DNA of 19,460 nt from Funneliformis mosseae. Taxonomy: Eukaryota; Glomeromycota; Glomeromycetes; Glomerales; Glomeraceae. This document shows positions 9,787 to 18,825 of the stretch, one piece after another. The stretch spans positions 1 to 19,460 of the forward strand of contig CAJVPP010001519.1 of NCBI GenBank assembly GCA_910592005.1, in the 5' to 3' direction. A program made the translations under genes and the position numbers. How positions within the stretch are numbered: the stretch's first letter is position 1; the number at the start of each line of letters is the position of its first letter. Under the pieces are notes generated by a model that saw only the letters and a list, made by a program, of their open reading frames with translations, was not told where the DNA came from and ran no database searches.

Positions 9787-10130
9787 TTAAAGTAAATCAA
9801 AAATAATTTATCAATGTAATTAATACTTTAATTATGTATTAAATACGATTTGAAGTAAATTAAAAATGATTCTTTTATTATATATATAGCTTAAAATAAA
9901 TTAAAAACAATTTATTAATATATTATATTAAAATAAATTTTAGAAATAATACTATAATGATTTAAAGTAAAATCAGAAATAATATTTTTATTATGAATTA
10001 AATTAATATATGATTTAAATAAATCAGTAATAATTTATTAATATATTAATTTAATATGAACTTAAAATAAATTAAAATAATACTTTTTATCATATATTAG
10101 GATTTAAAGTAAATTAAAAATTATTTATTT
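9787..10130. repeat. Degenerate tandem array, eight units built on TTAAAGTAAATTAAAAATAAT
   Basis: A 20-25 base core (consensus close to TTAAARTAAATYAAAAATAA) recurs at 9787, 9850, 9891, 9928, 9962, 10015, 10062 and 10104, all in the same orientation. Spacings are 63, 41, 37, 34, 53, 47 and 42 bases. It is often preceded by GA or GC and followed by TTTATTAATATATTA. Regular order on one strand argues against chance even in AT-rich DNA. The irregular spacing suggests an old minisatellite with insertions and deletions. Confidence 0.6.
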
Positions 10131-11446
10131 TTATTATTAATAATATAAATAAAATTATTTTTATAAATAACTTTATTTTTACAAGTTTTTTAAATATTCA
10201 ATATTATTTATCAAATTTTAATTTAGCAAAATATAAAAGAATATTTAACTGTTAATCTAATTAATAGAAAATATTATTTATAAAAATAAATTAAATGTTT
10301 TTAGATGAATTTTATGATTTAAAATTTCTAAATTTATTTTATTTTAATATATTTAGCTAATTTTTAATATATATCAATTAGCCATCAGTATTCCAATTGG
10401 TTATAAATAAGATAGATCAAATTTTGGTTAAATTTTAGCTAGTTCTTGATATATATTAATCAGCTAGGCTAATGTTTGATAATTTGCCTATTTTAGGCTA
10501 ATTTATCATATATTGATTTTTTTGATTTTGATTAGTATATATTTATTATAGTTAAATTTTTAAATATGTAATAAATATAATATTATAAAATGTAATATTT
10601 TTTTATAGAAAATTATAAAAAATATTTAATTTTATTAAATTATTTGATATATTAACTATTTTTTTTTAATATATATAAAATTAATGTTAAATTACTAAAA
10701 TTTCAATTAATTAACATAGTATTAATCAATTAATTTATATTTTTTTTTATATAATATATATATTTTTTTATTTTAAAAGTATTAATATTTAATAAAAATA
10801 TAAAATTATTTATTTAATTAAATAAAAATTTAATTATAATATAATAATAATGATATTTAGAAAATAAGTTAATTATTAAATTTATTTAATATTAAATAAA
10901 TTAAAATTAATTAAATAAATTAATTATTTTAAAATAATTTATTTAAAAATATTATTCTATTTATATTAATATTAATAATTTAAAGATTAATTTGATTATT
11001 TAAACTATTATAATATATTTTGAATTTATAAATCTTTAAGTTAAAATGGTATAACTTTCATTTTTTAAATTTATATATTAATTTAATATATAGTGAAATT
11101 TTAATTAGTTTAGTTAATTCAAAATTTAAAGTTTATTTTTTGATTTGATATATATTAACTATTAATTTAATTAAATTATAGGTTATTACTTGATTGGAGC
11201 TTTATTAAAAAGTTATTTACTTTATAAAAAAGATGTTTAAAATGTATCTAAATATATAAAATATTAGTTGAATTTGAAAGATTTTAACATATTGTATACA
11301 CAAAATTTTAAACTTTTTTTACTATCATTTCATTTTTTAGACAAAAAAATTAATGGAAATAATAATTTAAACTATAGGGGGTTATCTTATATTTGTTTAA
11401 CTACTCGACTCGACAAGTTTTAATTTAGTTAGTTATTCCATATATT
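10131..11446. other. AT-rich spacer up to the composition boundary
   Basis: No gene is supported. A less monotonous patch at 10375-10550 has several loose repeats of TTTTAGCTAGTT, AGGCTAAT and TGATATATATTAA, as in an eroded repeat. From about 11380 onward C and G become clearly more frequent, beginning with ATAGGGGGTTATC and ACTCGACTCGACAAG. Confidence 0.4.
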
Positions 11447-11609
11447 ATATGGGAGGATTTCTAGGAAAATCAGGTTCCGAGAAATTTTTGACTAAAATTA
11501 AGAGCTTAATGCATTTTAATCTAATAACATCAAAAACTAAAATGCAATAAAAATCTCAATTTTGTTAAAAAATTCCCGGAACCTGATTTTCCTAGCAATC
11601 AACCCATAT
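11447..11609. repeat. 163-bp foldback (MITE-like) element, well preserved
   Basis: The left arm from ATATGGG (11447) and the reverse complement from 11609 share a long inverted repeat. CTAGGAAAATCAGGTTCCG occurs in full in both arms (11461-11479 and the complement of 11578-11596), and similarity continues through AAATTTTTxACxAAAATT to TGCATTTTA. The arms nearly meet in the middle, so the whole element can fold into one hairpin. It has no coding capacity. Clear target duplications were not identified. Confidence 0.78.
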
Positions 11610-13065
11610 GTCTATAAATTAGTGCAGGAAATTATGTATCTTCCACTTCTCCAAAAGAAACTTTAACCAAGAGATATCCGAGAAGTTGACCAGGAATAAA
11701 CCCTCTAATTTTTAAAAAAAAGCGAAATCTTTTTTTTTTACCTCAACACAAATAAAAGGTACTGAGGTACAGTACAATCGGAATAATTATGGATATTCTA
11801 ATACACGTCATTCGATCTCTCAATTGATTTAGGTAGTGGAAATGTAGCGTAAATGAAGTTTTATTTAAATAATTTCTTAGAAATATTAAAGTAACATTGA
11901 ATAAATATTAAAAGGTATAATTCTTAATTATTATTAATGGAGCACTGCAAATAAAACACAATTACCATTAATCAATGCTTTTACTCATAGTTCACAAAAT
12001 ACAAGTTCAACATTATTTGATAAGTACTTAATATAGAATCTCAAAGGCTTAAATGAGGAAAGCTTAAACGTGAGAATAGAAATAATTTTGATGTTTAAGT
12101 AAAGGAGCAAAGGGCATCGTAACTTAATATTTAATAGGTGTGCCAATAAGGATAAGTAACCTACAAATCTAGTAACAAGAAATCAAACAGTTGTTGTGGC
12201 CAAGTGTAAAATTCTACAAAATATTTCATTGCTTCACGTTTGTCCTCGTTAAATTCTATGAAAACTCAACTTATCTATACATAGATCAATATTTTGCTTT
12301 TTGTAATGTATATATAGTTGCTTGGCAAAACTCATTTTAACAAATGACATAAGTCGAAACCATAACTGTATTTGCTAATAAAACTTTAATATAGGTTGTC
12401 TTTCGAAGAGATTTTATTGTCGAGCTTTGCCAGTGACCCCGTTGAAACCCGAGAGTTTTGCAATTATACGAAAGTACATTAGTAGAAAAAAGTAAAAGTC
12501 AAATAGATCCGTGGAAAGTTTGCAAAAGAATGCACATGTACTAAGTGATCCTTTTATTAAGTTGCAAAAGGAATCAAGCAGATTTGGAATTTTGTTAATG
12601 TAGCGATTATAATTTTTTCAATATAATTATAAAATCGAAATTATATAGAAAAAACAACAGGACTGTGGATTGCAAAATTAGCAATAATCAAGGAACAATT
12701 TAATTATCGAAATGCTAGAATTTAATTAATTTGTACAAATGGTAATAAAAGATCTTTATTAACGAGTGCGAGTAATTTAGTATTTTTAAATAAATTAAAG
12801 GTCTTTTTATAAATCGAATTTAAATTCTATGAAAAAGGAAAAGGAAATCACTTCATATCAAAAGTATAAGTTTGATTAAATAATTTGGAATAAAAATAAT
12901 GTTTATCATGAGAATTTATTAGTAATGAATTAAGGATCGATCGATGCTTATGATGTTTCTTCCTTATAAATTTTATCTTCTTACTATTTTTGTAAATTCT
13001 CTCTCTAATTAATGAATATTAAATGAAAATTATCTATAATTCAGTAAAATTATGGTTAACAACTA
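11610..13065. other. Intergenic stretch downstream of the phosphatase gene, no recognised gene
   Basis: Base composition is milder than to the left and scattered short frames are open on both strands, but no protein family is recognised. The best candidate coding pieces are on the minus strand around 12161-12255 (listed separately) and at about 11637-11735, where overlapping frames end in VKVSFGEVEDT. The part next to 13066 will include the 3' untranslated region of the phosphatase gene; no canonical AATAAA signal was found close to its stop. A GTACTGAGGTACAGTAC near-palindrome lies at about 11759-11775. Confidence 0.35.
12161..12255 (-). other. Possible terminal exon of an unidentified gene (weak)
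   Basis: After an acceptor-like TTTTCATAG, the minus strand reads 31 open codons and then TAG at 12161-12163, with segments such as NEDKREAMKYFVEF and YTWPQQLFDFLLLDL. Just upstream another frame is open for about 35 codons (MSFVKMSFAKQLYIHYKKQ), ending at a stop only a few bases inside this one. Either a frameshift or a tiny intron would be needed to join them. The residue mix looks protein-like, but the pieces are short and no homolog is recognised, so this may be chance. Confidence 0.2.
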
Positions 13066-15010
13066 TTATATTTGAGTAAAATCAATTGTACAACTTTCAC
13101 TATCTGATACATAATTAGAATCTTCCTGATCACCATCACCGTCATCATCATTTTGAACCAAATCTTTCAAAATTAAATCATCATTATCATATGTTCCTTT
13201 CCACTTTTGAATGTCTTGAAACCATTGCTGCTTGGTTTGACCATTAAGTAATCCAATAGCAATTAAAGATGCATTATCCCCATGATTTTTAAATTCCAAC
13301 TTTAAATGATCCATTATACACCATTTAATAAATTCTTTACAAGTTTCTTTTAAACAATCATCTACATCAGTCGAAGTTTGTTTTCTGGCGATTTGAATGA
13401 ACTTTGAAATAAAATGCTCAGATTCCATTCCTATATCGTTTCCCCAAATTCCTATAAAGAGAAAAACGGGTTAAACTTTTTTTAAAAAAATACAAATTGG
13501 CATACGTTTAAATAACATCTTTTAAAATCTACCGACCATCTGAAGCGATAAGAATCAACTTCATATTATTACTAATAGATATTTTGTTTATTTTAGGTCT
13601 TGCTAGATCATGAAATGTGAAAAGTAAAATGAATGAATGATTTGATTTGATATGTTCAATTTAATCAATGAAGATTTATAAAGATTTACCAAGGACAGGA
13701 GGTTTTTCCGAATCTAATTTAAAATGATAATCTCCTAAACTACGTGAAGCGGACAAGTTCCACTTCTCACCTTATAAAAATATATTATTTTATTTTTAAT
13801 GTGTTAATACGTCAGAGATCAATTCTTAAAAGATCATAATAATCTTTAACTCTAACCATTTAAATGCTTTCCATTAAATATAAATTTTTTATCCCCATCC
13901 TTAGTTTTGATGATGTAATTACTATTCTTTGTATTTACCCCTATACGTTCCTGTTCTGTGATTTAAGTATTTTAAAGTTTCCGATCTTAAAAGAAATAAT
14001 TTCATATAACATAAGTAAATTACCTTTAGGATTCGACCAATTACAATCTTCCGTTTCGAAAGATACTTTTCCATCATCACAAATCACAGCACGAGAGTCA
14101 CCAAGGTTAGCCTGAATAATAAATTAATAAAAACTCATAATCTTATCATAATACCCTCAGCAAGAAGAAAATTAGTACTTTGATAATTCAGAACATACAA
14201 CGTAAAGAGTTGTATTATTATGTCGTAAAACAATCGTCGCTGTGGATCCAACATTTTCGGGAAAATTTTTTATAAAATGTTCTAGGAAAAGAAAAACCAA
14301 AAAAAAAAAAATTATTCTGTTAACATTTTACATACAAAGTTAATTAATTATCAACTAAAAATCGTACCTTTATCGGCTTTTTCAAAACTTTCAACCAAAG
14401 CGGTTTCAATATCGTTATTAGATTTCAAAGTTTCTTTAATCATTGCCGGCAAATAATTAACGCATTCCTTTGCAACTTCATGTCCTTTTAAACAAACAAT
14501 TGGATGAAATTATTGAAACAGATATGAATGAAGACCTGTTATATAATTTACCTCCTTTCTTTAATCTAGATTTAGGATCAATTCCTCCATGACCATCATA
14601 AACCGCAAAGATATCATATTTGACATTTTTCGAAACGGAAGATGAAACATTTACAAAGTCTTCCATATATTCCAGTGGTTTGTCTAAATAAAAATTAGTC
14701 AAAAATACCTCAATTTTCATCGTATAAAATAAAATCCTTGAACAATTATATATATGTGTATGATAAGAAACGTACAAAGAGTTTCGAGTCCCGGAGTAGT
14801 TATAGAGACGATAATAAGACCTGAAAGATCATAATTACGAAGGGTAACTTGCGAGGATGAACTATCAAGAATTGAAATGACATCAATTTCTTCAGAAAAT
14901 TTAACAGGGATATCAGACATTTTCTTAAATGAAGATTTTTTTTTCTTTGAAATAAGTAATTTTCGTAAATTGGATAACATTTTAATTGAAATGTCCTTAT
15001 TTTTAAACAT
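13066..15010 (-). CDS. PP2C-type serine/threonine protein phosphatase, eight exons
   Basis: This is a Mg/Mn-dependent phosphatase of the PP2C (PPM) family, which removes phosphate from Ser/Thr residues of signalling proteins. Exons on the minus strand are 15010-14776, 14683-14552, 14484-14368, 14281-14199, 14111-14024, 13770-13690, 13602-13537 and 13451-13066. All introns are GT-AG, and the joined frame is 1188 nt (395 codons plus stop). Motifs in order: YMED (84-87), FAVYDGHGG (104-112, metal-binding Asp108), GSTATIVL (173-180), LYVANLGDSRAVI (187-199), LSASRSLGD (224-232), LILIASDGIWG (261-271, Asp267) and GDNAS (325-329, Asp326). The three main metal-binding Asp are present. The Arg that usually precedes MED and contacts phosphate appears to be Leu82. 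The N terminus has a lysine-rich patch (about 24-32), and after the catalytic core is a very acidic tail (about 366-385). The start is the first ATG (15010). One intron is unusually long (13771-14023, 253 bp) and one donor is GTCGGT (13536). The substrate is unknown. Confidence 0.9.
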
Positions 15011-15480
15011 TGACAATAATAATGCAGAGGTCTAAGAAATTCGGAATGAATTTTTTTTTTTAGGTAAAATTACTTGTAAATTTTCTTATTATGTCATTAT
15101 TAAAAGGATCAGCTGACTTAAAAATATTTGACCATCATTTTTGGTTACCAAATTTTCTCGGAATTTTTTTTTCTAATTTCAACATGATGGAAGACAAAAA
15201 TTCTACTTTTGTTCCTTGTATAACTGTAACAAATAGTGCTAACTGTGTCAATTGTAACCGATACAAATGAAACGCATTTCCTCCTTCGTCAACAATTTTC
15301 ACTTAATTAATATCATGTGCACAAAATAATCATGGCAATACATCCACAACATTTTACATAACTGGTATACAATAACATTTAAGAAACATGGACATTCCAC
15401 AAAATCTGCCTTCTGCAAGGGTTGAGTTGAAGATGGCAATATTGGTTTTAATTCATTAAGATTTTAGTTGTAAAGATTGG
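15011..15480. promoter_or_regulatory. Upstream region of the phosphatase gene
   Basis: This stretch lies immediately 5' of the phosphatase start and holds no gene, so it should contain the promoter and 5' untranslated region. Visible features are A/T homopolymer runs (T tracts at about 15051-15061 and 15166-15173) and an imperfect repeat of ACTGT(AAC/GTC)AA near 15222-15263. No TATA box with a convincing position could be assigned. Confidence 0.35.
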
Positions 15481-15625
15481 AACCGGTTAATTTTTAACCG
15501 GTTAATTAACCGGTTAACATTAATATTGTTTTAACCGGTTAAAATAGATGTAACTTAACTCCGGTCGAAATTCAATTACTGGCCAATTAAGATGTCTAAC
15601 CCCGTTTTAAACATTAACCGGTTAA
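15481..15625 (+). repeat. AACCGGTT-rich MITE-like element, copy 1
   Basis: Five exact copies of the palindrome AACCGGTT occur within 143 bases (15481, 15496, 15508, 15533 and 15616), with TTAACCGGTTAA-type sequence at both ends. The inner part contains TTAACTCCGGTCGAAATT (15555-15572). The reverse complement of 19356-19373 matches this at 15 of 18 positions, and all differences are transitions. The element is non-coding. Its left tip lies about 470 bp upstream of the phosphatase start codon, so it may sit in or next to that promoter. Confidence 0.7.
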
Positions 15626-15631
15626 ATAATT

Positions 15632-16270
15632 TTGGATGGTTGGCTTTGTGATGCTTTTTTCCAAATATTCCAAACCTTGAGAATATTAATTTATCAATGT
15701 TACGCAATTAATGATGAAGAAATAAAATCCCTGACGGATTCATGTCTTCACTTAAAGATTACGAATGCACGAATCTTTACAAATAGGGTTAGGTCCTTGT
15801 ATCATATTGAGGCAAAATTTCCAAATCTCACAAAAATACTTTAACAATATATTACTTCGGATGCTCCAAAACACTTTTAACTCTCATGGTAAAAATCTTC
15901 GGGGATTACGAAAATTAATTCTGATAAATTGAGTTTGAGTTTGAATTAGTATACCAAAACTTACGGATGATATCTCACAACACTATCACGATCTTTATCA
16001 TTAGTGTATCACAACTCAAATTAAGTAGCATCGCAAGAGGCCGTAAAAATCTTTGAAATATTGATTGAGAGGATGTTATGTCATTGGTTAAGGACGCTTC
16101 ATGTATTAAAACATATCACCGAATTGAAAATAAAAATTGTCTTCAGTCTTTATCACGAGTATTTGTAAAAGTTTTTTCTGTTATACTTCAATCTAACATT
16201 GAATATGTCACATTTTTCAATAGTAAGATTTTTGAAAAAGTTTCTTATGAAGAATAAAAATGTTAATTTA
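15632..16270 (+). pseudogene. Decayed leucine-rich-repeat (F-box/LRR-like) gene fragment
   Basis: The plus strand reads an open segment (15632-15844) containing FQTLRILIYQCYAINDEEI, KSLTDSCLHLK and LYHIEAKFPNLTKIL. The spacing of Leu, Asn and Cys resembles RNI/AMN1-type leucine-rich repeats (LxxLxLxxC.x.ITDExIxSLxxxCxxL). Beyond it, after frame changes, come GKNLRGLRKLILI, PKLTDDIS and SLVKDASCIKTYHRIENKN, again in the style of degenerate repeats. Proteins of this kind usually act as ubiquitin-ligase substrate adaptors and are very numerous in mycorrhizal fungi. Frameshifts and stops, and the absence of an F-box, indicate a relic. The call rests on pattern alone, and the start at 15632 is only the first ATG of the open stretch, inside or next to the repeat element. 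Confidence 0.4.
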
Positions 16271-17065
16271 GATTTTGTGACAAGAATTGCTTATTGATAT
16301 AAAAATTGGAATATCTAAACATATGAATAATAACGATTATCGTTTAGAAAATTTGAAGTAAATTTTTGCATTTTTGCCTAAAAAAAAAAGAAATTTTGAG
16401 CTTTATATCTGAAAAAATGACATTTAATGGATCACATGATTTTTCACATATACGTGTATGGTATTTTTTTTTTTGTTTTTGACAAATTCCCGAACATTTC
16501 AAATAATAAGACCTTTGGACTCTTAAAATTTTCATTCATTAATGAAAGTCAATAGGATACGTTAAAAAAGAAAGCCTATATCGTGGCGCAGCTTGCATCG
16601 AACCAAAAAAAATTTAATTCATTCTCCCTAAAGAAAGAAAGTTCCTGTGTATGTAAAATCTTGGAACCCAATGGAGAGTCATTGAATAGTGTAATATTTT
16701 TCTCGTTACAATAATGCATTCTAGACGTCAAAACAAGTAATAAAGTACTTATATATCACTCTTTCTCTCCAAATATCTTATTCGCTTCCTCTTCTTTTAG
16801 AAATACAAATATGACAATTATATGCAAGAGGCTATTTAATTAATGTCATGTTGAATAAGATGCATATGTTCAATCTTTACAAAGGTAAATAATATCACAA
16901 CTACAACTTTCAAGATCTAGAAGAAAAGTCCGACCCTCGAAAATCCAACCGTTGTACTCACGAGCTGGGGTGGGTTGCAAATAGGTTAGTCAAAACCCAA
17001 ATTATTAACAGTTAGCAATTGGATTTTGTATTTATATTAGAGGGATTTATAATCAACCGAACCGA
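16271..17065. other. Spacer without recognised gene
   Basis: No coding region is supported; open frames here (for example minus strand 16344-16535) are Lys/Phe-rich and patternless. A relatively GC-rich piece at 16925-17000 (ACCCTCGAAAATCCAACCG, then GAGCTGGGGTGGGTTGCAAA) reads like part of a dispersed repeat, and its TTAGTCAAAACCC fits no known family I can name. Confidence 0.35.
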
Positions 17066-17265
17066 TGTCACGTAACCATTATATTGCGGAAAAAAAAATC
17101 TCTAAATATATCAAATTTATTTTAGCGTTTATATTATATTTATAATTATTTTCTTATCTTATCTAATTAGTAAAGTTAGATTAGAATTTTGTATAAATAC
17201 TCGACTTGGTTGTCGACAGAGTTCTTCTCAGAATTCGAAATTATAATTTCGTACCAGGTTAGACA
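17066..17265 (+). repeat. LTR-like sequence, plus orientation
   Basis: The segment begins TGTCACGTA and ends CCAGGTTAGACA, giving TGTC...GACA termini as in retrotransposon long terminal repeats. A TATAAATA box (17192-17199) is followed 20 bp later by GTCGACAGAGTT (17212-17223). The same order (TATA box, GTCGACAGAGTT, end CCAGGTxTxACA) appears in the opposite-strand copy at 17415-17805. No flanking target duplication was found, and no retrotransposon protein lies nearby, so this is a solo or truncated LTR at best. Confidence 0.45.
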
Positions 17266-17414
17266 AAAAAATTATAAATGATTGTTATTTATTAAAACAT
17301 CATGAAACAAATAAATTGTAAAGTCTAGGAAAGAAATTATTCAATATTTATTAGTTTAAAATATTTTTTTTTTTTTTTTTTTTGTGAATTGTAATCGAAA
17401 TTAAATACATCCGG

Positions 17415-17805
17415 TGTTAGACCTGGAATCGTCTCAAAACCAAGCTAACAAACTAAATAACTTAAAGTTACAATTATCTCCCTAAGAGAAATTTACAATT
17501 AACAATCAAAACGATTTATTATCACGATTCAATTGTGTAGTTGGTTATCACGATCAATCCTATGATGAAGACAAGAAGAAGGTTAAAAGTGTAAAATAGT
17601 AACTTTATTAATTTGTAGAGTTATAAGTCTAGTCCCAAGACTTATTCAGAAAACTATCTGATAAAACTCTGTCGACTCAAGGTTAACTTACAGGTCTATT
17701 TATATAAAACTAGTAATATAATACGCTTTTAGATAATTATAAATGATACATATAATGAAAGCTAGATAATATAATATATATAATATTTATTCGATACATG
17801 TAACA
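17415..17805 (-). repeat. LTR-like sequence, minus orientation
   Basis: Read on the minus strand this starts TGTTACATG (17805) and ends CCAGGTCTAACA (17415), a perfect 5-bp TGTTA/TAACA terminal pair. It carries a TATATAAATAG box (17706-17696), GTCGACAGAGTT 30 bp later (17676-17665) and an AATAAA signal (17609-17604), the layout expected for U3-R-U5. It is about 190 bp longer than the plus-strand copy, mainly between GTCGACAGAGTT and the 3' end. No 5-bp target duplication flanks it. The two copies face each other across 149 bp containing a long T run. Confidence 0.48.
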
Positions 17806-17944
17806 TGATATTTGGCGCAGTGTGAGATCATCTGAGGCGCAGTATGATTTGCGGATATACACTTTTGATTCACCGAAAAACCTTTTGCTAATACAATTGT
17901 AATAATCGTATTGTAACCCACTCCTATCTAAAGTACTTTTCCTT

Positions 17945-18200
17945 ATGTATTTATTATCTGCACACTAAGCAACTAAGAAACTTGGCATCTCGTCAGACAT
18001 CTTGCGTCGTTGGTTAAAACAAGGAGAATTACTGCTAAAACGTCTCCTTTTGGTACTCGCCTTTACAACATATCTTCTATTTTTCCAGAGTTGACTAACT
18101 CCCGAAAAAAGATTCGCTAAAAGTGGCTTCTTTTAATATTACAAAATAATTCTGTCAATAAACGAATAATTATCAAGAAAAAGATTCCCAAACTAATGAA
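17945..18200 (+). pseudogene. Relic of an IS607-type serine recombinase (MerR-like HTH plus start of resolvase domain)
   Basis: From ATG 17945 the plus strand reads MYLLSAH-stop-ATKKLGISSD, then ILRRWLKQGEL. After losing one base near 18030 it continues AKTSPFGTRLYNISSIFPEL and NSRKKIR. This order (xxSxxQAxKxLGISxDTLRRWxxxGxL, then a TPxGxRxY wing) is that of the MerR/HTH_17 DNA-binding domain at the N terminus of IS607-family TnpA serine recombinases. A segment at 18105-18175 with KVASFNIT and FCQ-stop-T could be the first catalytic strand region (YARVSS...Q...L..Q), with the catalytic Ser present. The stop in the HTH is TAA for an expected CAA (Gln). Beyond about 18200 nothing recombinase-like or TnpB/Fanzor-like is readable. 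The HTH assignment is moderately sure; the IS607 assignment is an inference. Confidence 0.5.
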
Positions 18201-18820
18201 AATCAAAATTTTCAGTGTGCAAAATCCTTTTTAAAAAAAAATTACTAACGAAGATGGGACAACCTAATAAACTATCCACACAATATAATCTCGTTGAACC
18301 AACTCATTCAACATGTTTTTCACATTACAAAGAAACGAATCTTGATAAATATAGAATTTTTTATTATAATTTTTTTTCCTTAAAAAAAAGTATAGGCAGA
18401 TTTCTCATAAACACATTCAAATACCACGTGTTGGCTCAATTTCGCATGATGGCATTCTTCTCAATTTTTTTTTTTAATGCCTTGTAATCAATTCTTTAAC
18501 TTTTTTTATATCTTTTTCAAATGGTTTTTGTTTCCTGTTGTATCTCTCTTGCATCTCCTCCTGTATGTCTCATTCTATTCACTACTACATTTATTTTTTT
18601 TTTTTTAGAAAACAAATAATTTGATCATGTGTTTGTGTATGATTGGAATTGATTCTAGTTTTTAATGGCGCAATAAGTGAAGCTATAATTAAAAAAATTA
18701 AGATGCTAACTCGAAAGAGGAACCTTAAGGAAGAAAAATGATAAACAAAAGCGAGGAAAATCAAAAAGATTTGATCGCTAAAAATTAAATAAATTTACAA
18801 ATTAAAAAGATGAAAAAGCA
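18201..18820. other. Spacer without recognised gene
   Basis: A plus-strand frame at 18215-18487 is open for 90 codons but ends in Phe/Asn-rich sequence and shows no family pattern. It lies where the rest of the recombinase or a partner TnpB-type gene would be expected and does not resemble either. T runs at 18465-18474 and 18594-18606 flank a pyrimidine-rich stretch. Confidence 0.35.
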
Positions 18821-18825
18821 CACAC

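Noticed and set aside
12418..12475. tRNA-like T arm around CCCCGTTGAAACCCGAGAG
   Set aside because: No matching acceptor, D or anticodon stems could be formed on either strand.
13864..14115. 83-codon plus-strand open frame
   Set aside because: It is antisense to the phosphatase gene, covering exon 5 and the long intron, and has no family pattern.
14478..14777. Separate gene starting at a downstream ATG with MYVSYHTHIY
   Set aside because: This frame reads through an intron; the conserved DGHGG block belongs to exon 2, which joins in frame to the upstream exon.
14776..15016. Start at 15016 for the phosphatase
   Set aside because: The codon at 15016 is TTG, not ATG. The first ATG in the frame is at 15010, and non-ATG starts are unlikely for a fungal nuclear gene.
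16344..16535. 63-codon minus-strand open frame
   Set aside because: It is Lys/Phe-rich, derives from homopolymer runs, and shows no recognisable pattern or gene context.
18215..18487. TnpB/Fanzor partner gene next to the recombinase relic
   Set aside because: The 90-codon frame shows no RuvC-like or zinc-finger motifs (no CxxC pairs) and ends in T-run-derived Phe residues.
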